From Tubulanus polymorphus (Eukaryota; Nemertea; Palaeonemertea; Tubulaniformes; Tubulanidae), in the NCBI RefSeq assembly GCF_964204645.1, contig NC_134026.1, positions 3,162,001-3,226,000 of the forward strand: a stretch of DNA of 64,000 bases, given 5' to 3'. The notes beneath the pieces were generated by a model that saw only the letters and a program-made list of their open reading frames with translations, was not told the origin of the DNA and made no database searches. Of this stretch, positions 61,596-64,000 are shown piece after piece (position 1 is the stretch's first letter; every line of letters starts with the position of its first letter). The position numbers and the translations under genes are program-made.

Positions 61596-61751
61596 GACAT
61601 ATATTGATAAAGTGATAAAATCGTGATCATATTTCAAAAATACAAATGACGCTACCAAATTAGGAATGAGTAATAAATGCAAAGAACTGGCCAGCAGTTA
61701 TACGATACACATCACTACAAAACAGACATTAATAACTTGAGGAAACATTTT

Positions 61752-64000
61752 TTAGAGTACATTCAATCGAGGTACAGATTCCTGTCCGATATTCATCATC
61801 TGTTTCTCGACGTCGCCGTATTCGGCCACAATCGAGTTCAATGATTCAAGACTTTGCGTAAAATCGGACATTTCCATTCCATCTATGTGTGTATAATGGT
61901 GGATGTGAGCCTGCAAGAATGGAAAGCAGTGACGTATCTTTAATGCCAGTAAAAAATTATTAGAACCCGTTAAATTCGGATTATTTGGGACCGATGAAAC
62001 TAATCCAGAAAATGGAATTAAACATAGTATTTAACATTCGATTAATCATATATACATGGAGCAACGAATGAATTAGACTGAAATCCGGATTAAACTGATC
62101 GAGATTCAGCGGCTTTAATTGTTTGAGGCTTCGTTCTGCTCGTACAATAATCGATAAAGTCCGTTTAGTGGAAATTTCATCGGAAAAATTTCCTCATAAG
62201 TTTCTTACCTTTCGTTTATAAAGTCGTTCGAATCTTTCTCGCAAATCGGTGAATGACTGTCGGATACAAGTGTTATTAGCAAGAGTCAACAGTGAATATT
62301 GTTGACCAACTGGAGGAACTGAACACAATCCTGTTTTCCATCCTTCTTGATTCCAATGAATGAATTTCAATGACGGTTTTAACCTGATGTAGAAACAAAC
62401 ATAAGATATACAATTTTGCTTATTTTATATTAAGACAGAACATATTTGAACTCACTTATCGATATTTCTGCGAATATCCGAAACTTCAACGTTTCCTCGG
62501 ACCATCAGAGCGCAGGCGAGGTAAAGACTGTGTTTTGGATTTGATTTGATTAACTGATGATCAGGTGAAAATGCATCGGTAAACATCTGATCAAGTCTAC
62601 AAATGAAAATCAGTCCGATGGATTGGTGGGTATTCGTTAAAGAAAGCTGAAGAAATAGAAATTTATAATCGATACCTTCTCGGTGGTAATCTCAGATCCC
62701 CTCCGACCGAATACAGTGGACTCTGACTAGCGACTAAATAATGAAGTTTAGGAAATGGTACGAGATTCATCGCTATTTCGTTCAAATCAACGTTCAGTGA
62801 GCCTTCAAATCGAGCAGAACTGTAAGTAATACCGCGATTAATATCCAGCTGAGAAAACTTATATTCATGTTCTAATCTAAGTTAAAAACACTTTAATCAG
62901 GAAATTTTACCTCGTCATATTCAACAGCAGATTTGCGACTATATTGTTCATTGTATCGAAAGGTTTTTCGTCTTTCATTTTTTTGTCACCAACTCCGCTG
63001 AGATTTCCGGTGTTAGGACCATAGGTTTTCTTTCCTGTTTTTGACGTTGGAACTGCTTGCTGTATTTTGTTCACTATATCTACTAATGCCTTAAATCAAG
63101 CAATAACTTCTTTAAGCATAGTTAAACCGATTGTTGATATACAGTAGACTACTTTTTGAGTCGGAGCTTAATTAGTCGAAAAAATGTTTAAGATTCAAAT
63201 CACCTGATTTTCTACAGGTAGAACACAATCGGCGTGTTCAGTCAATTGTCTCATCGCTAATACACTATTATACGGGGAGGTTATAACATCATCTTCTGAA
63301 GATGGATAGACAGCCGTCACAAACCTGTTTTATTAGAAAATAAATTAATAAAATACGATAGATTCAACTTCATCAACTGAATATGAAAATTTACCTGTAA
63401 ACGTCAGGATATTCTTCCTGAAGCAGATTGAGAACGAATGTTCCGACTCCTGAACCAGTGCCGCCACCCATTGAGTGAATGATGAAAAAACACTGTAAAC
63501 AATCGCAGAATTCCGCAGCTCGTCGTATTATTTCTGATAACTGTTCACGATATTGTGATCCATACATCTTATGTCCTACAGCCCTATAACAATGAGAAAC
63601 AATTCGTATACCTAGTGTTTAGAAAAATCTAAATGATATTTCTAATTCGGCTTACCAATTATTTCCGCAACCAGAAACGTCGGTTATGAATTGCTGATGG
63701 TCAAAAACTTCACGCAAAGGACCTTTCAACATTTCGCTGACCACGCCTTCTTCCATGTCTACGAGTACAGCCTGAAAAATCATTAGAAAAATTCATCATA
63801 GATGTAAAAGCTACAATGTTACATATGAAATAAGTGAAATCATTCGATACATTACTCGCGCTTTCAGTGATTTTATTTTCCCTTTCTGATTGCCGAGTTC
63901 AATGTTAGACAAATCCTCGTGGCGACTGTCAACATTTCTAAAGAAGCTGCTGATCGATTCATCATAGACACCAGACTATAAATACCAATAATTACCAAAG
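61752..64000 (-). CDS. TUBE1: Epsilon-tubulin, C-terminal nine exons (partial)
   Basis: Epsilon-tubulin acts with delta-tubulin at centrioles, where it is needed for triplet microtubules. Minus-strand exons in coding order: 63975-63856, 63771-63656, 63583-63395, 63324-63204, 63089-62911, 62819-62674, 62596-62456, 62383-62209 and 61910-61752, all GT-AG and in frame. They encode about 448 residues against 475 for the whole human protein, so only the start (about 30 residues) is off the right edge. Seen: YDESISSFFRNVD, VDMEEGVV, the tubulin signature MGGGTGSG, YPSSEDDVITSPYNS, FDTMNNIVANLL and LDQMFTDAFS. These blocks and the insert around GNLSGVG point to epsilon rather than alpha, beta or gamma. 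The C-terminus ends in VPRLNVL. Confidence 0.95.

Overview
This is a eukaryotic, animal nuclear window. Its genes are split by GT-AG introns and all look like bilaterian orthologues. The background is AT-rich, with many MITE-like inverted repeats and AT microsatellites. Gene and transposon content would fit a marine invertebrate such as a lophotrochozoan, but I cannot place the species from sequence alone.

Layout, left to right. (1) RAN, the small GTPase of nuclear transport, on the + strand: six coding exons at 1280-2720, a noncoding first exon ending at 624, and a long 3' UTR to about 3640. (2) MED15, the Mediator tail subunit with an N-terminal KIX domain, on the + strand: 22 coding exons from 4297 to 31578. 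Exons 6-13 form a run of phase 0-0 Gln/Met/Pro-rich cassettes. The last intron (13.2 kb) separates the final 13-codon exon from the rest. (3) Inside that intron, in the same orientation, lies an apparently complete 6.1-kb DIRS1-like tyrosine-recombinase retrotransposon (about 23551-29668). It has gag, RT/RNase H/methyltransferase-like and tyrosine recombinase frames, inverted terminal repeats identical over 121 bp, and an internal complementary region. (4) SERCA, the sarco/endoplasmic reticulum Ca2+ ATPase, on the + strand: 33095-59596. Residue numbering matches the vertebrate pump exactly (E309, D351, K515, D703, N768, E771, D800, E908). (5) TUBE1, epsilon-tubulin, on the - strand: 61752 to beyond 64000. 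It converges on SERCA and lacks its N-terminus, which is off the window.

Most notable are the splicing features of SERCA. There is a textbook U12-type AT-AC intron (52199-52332). Two equal-length 134-nt exons (53444-53577 and 54327-54460) must be mutually exclusive, and they swap the lumenal M7-M8 loop. An alternative donor at 56179 switches between a long hydrophobic C-tail and a short polar tail, at the junction used in vertebrate SERCA2a/2b. An 18-nt microexon encodes part of the N-terminus.

The DIRS element is equally instructive. A 12-bp core (attgtaatattt) lies at its right end, with one mismatch at its left end, and inverted in the middle of the internal complementary region. The cut-and-join site of the circular intermediate can therefore be read from the sequence. 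The host genes are not a functional cluster. RAN, MED15, SERCA and TUBE1 are housekeeping genes of separate pathways that happen to be neighbours.
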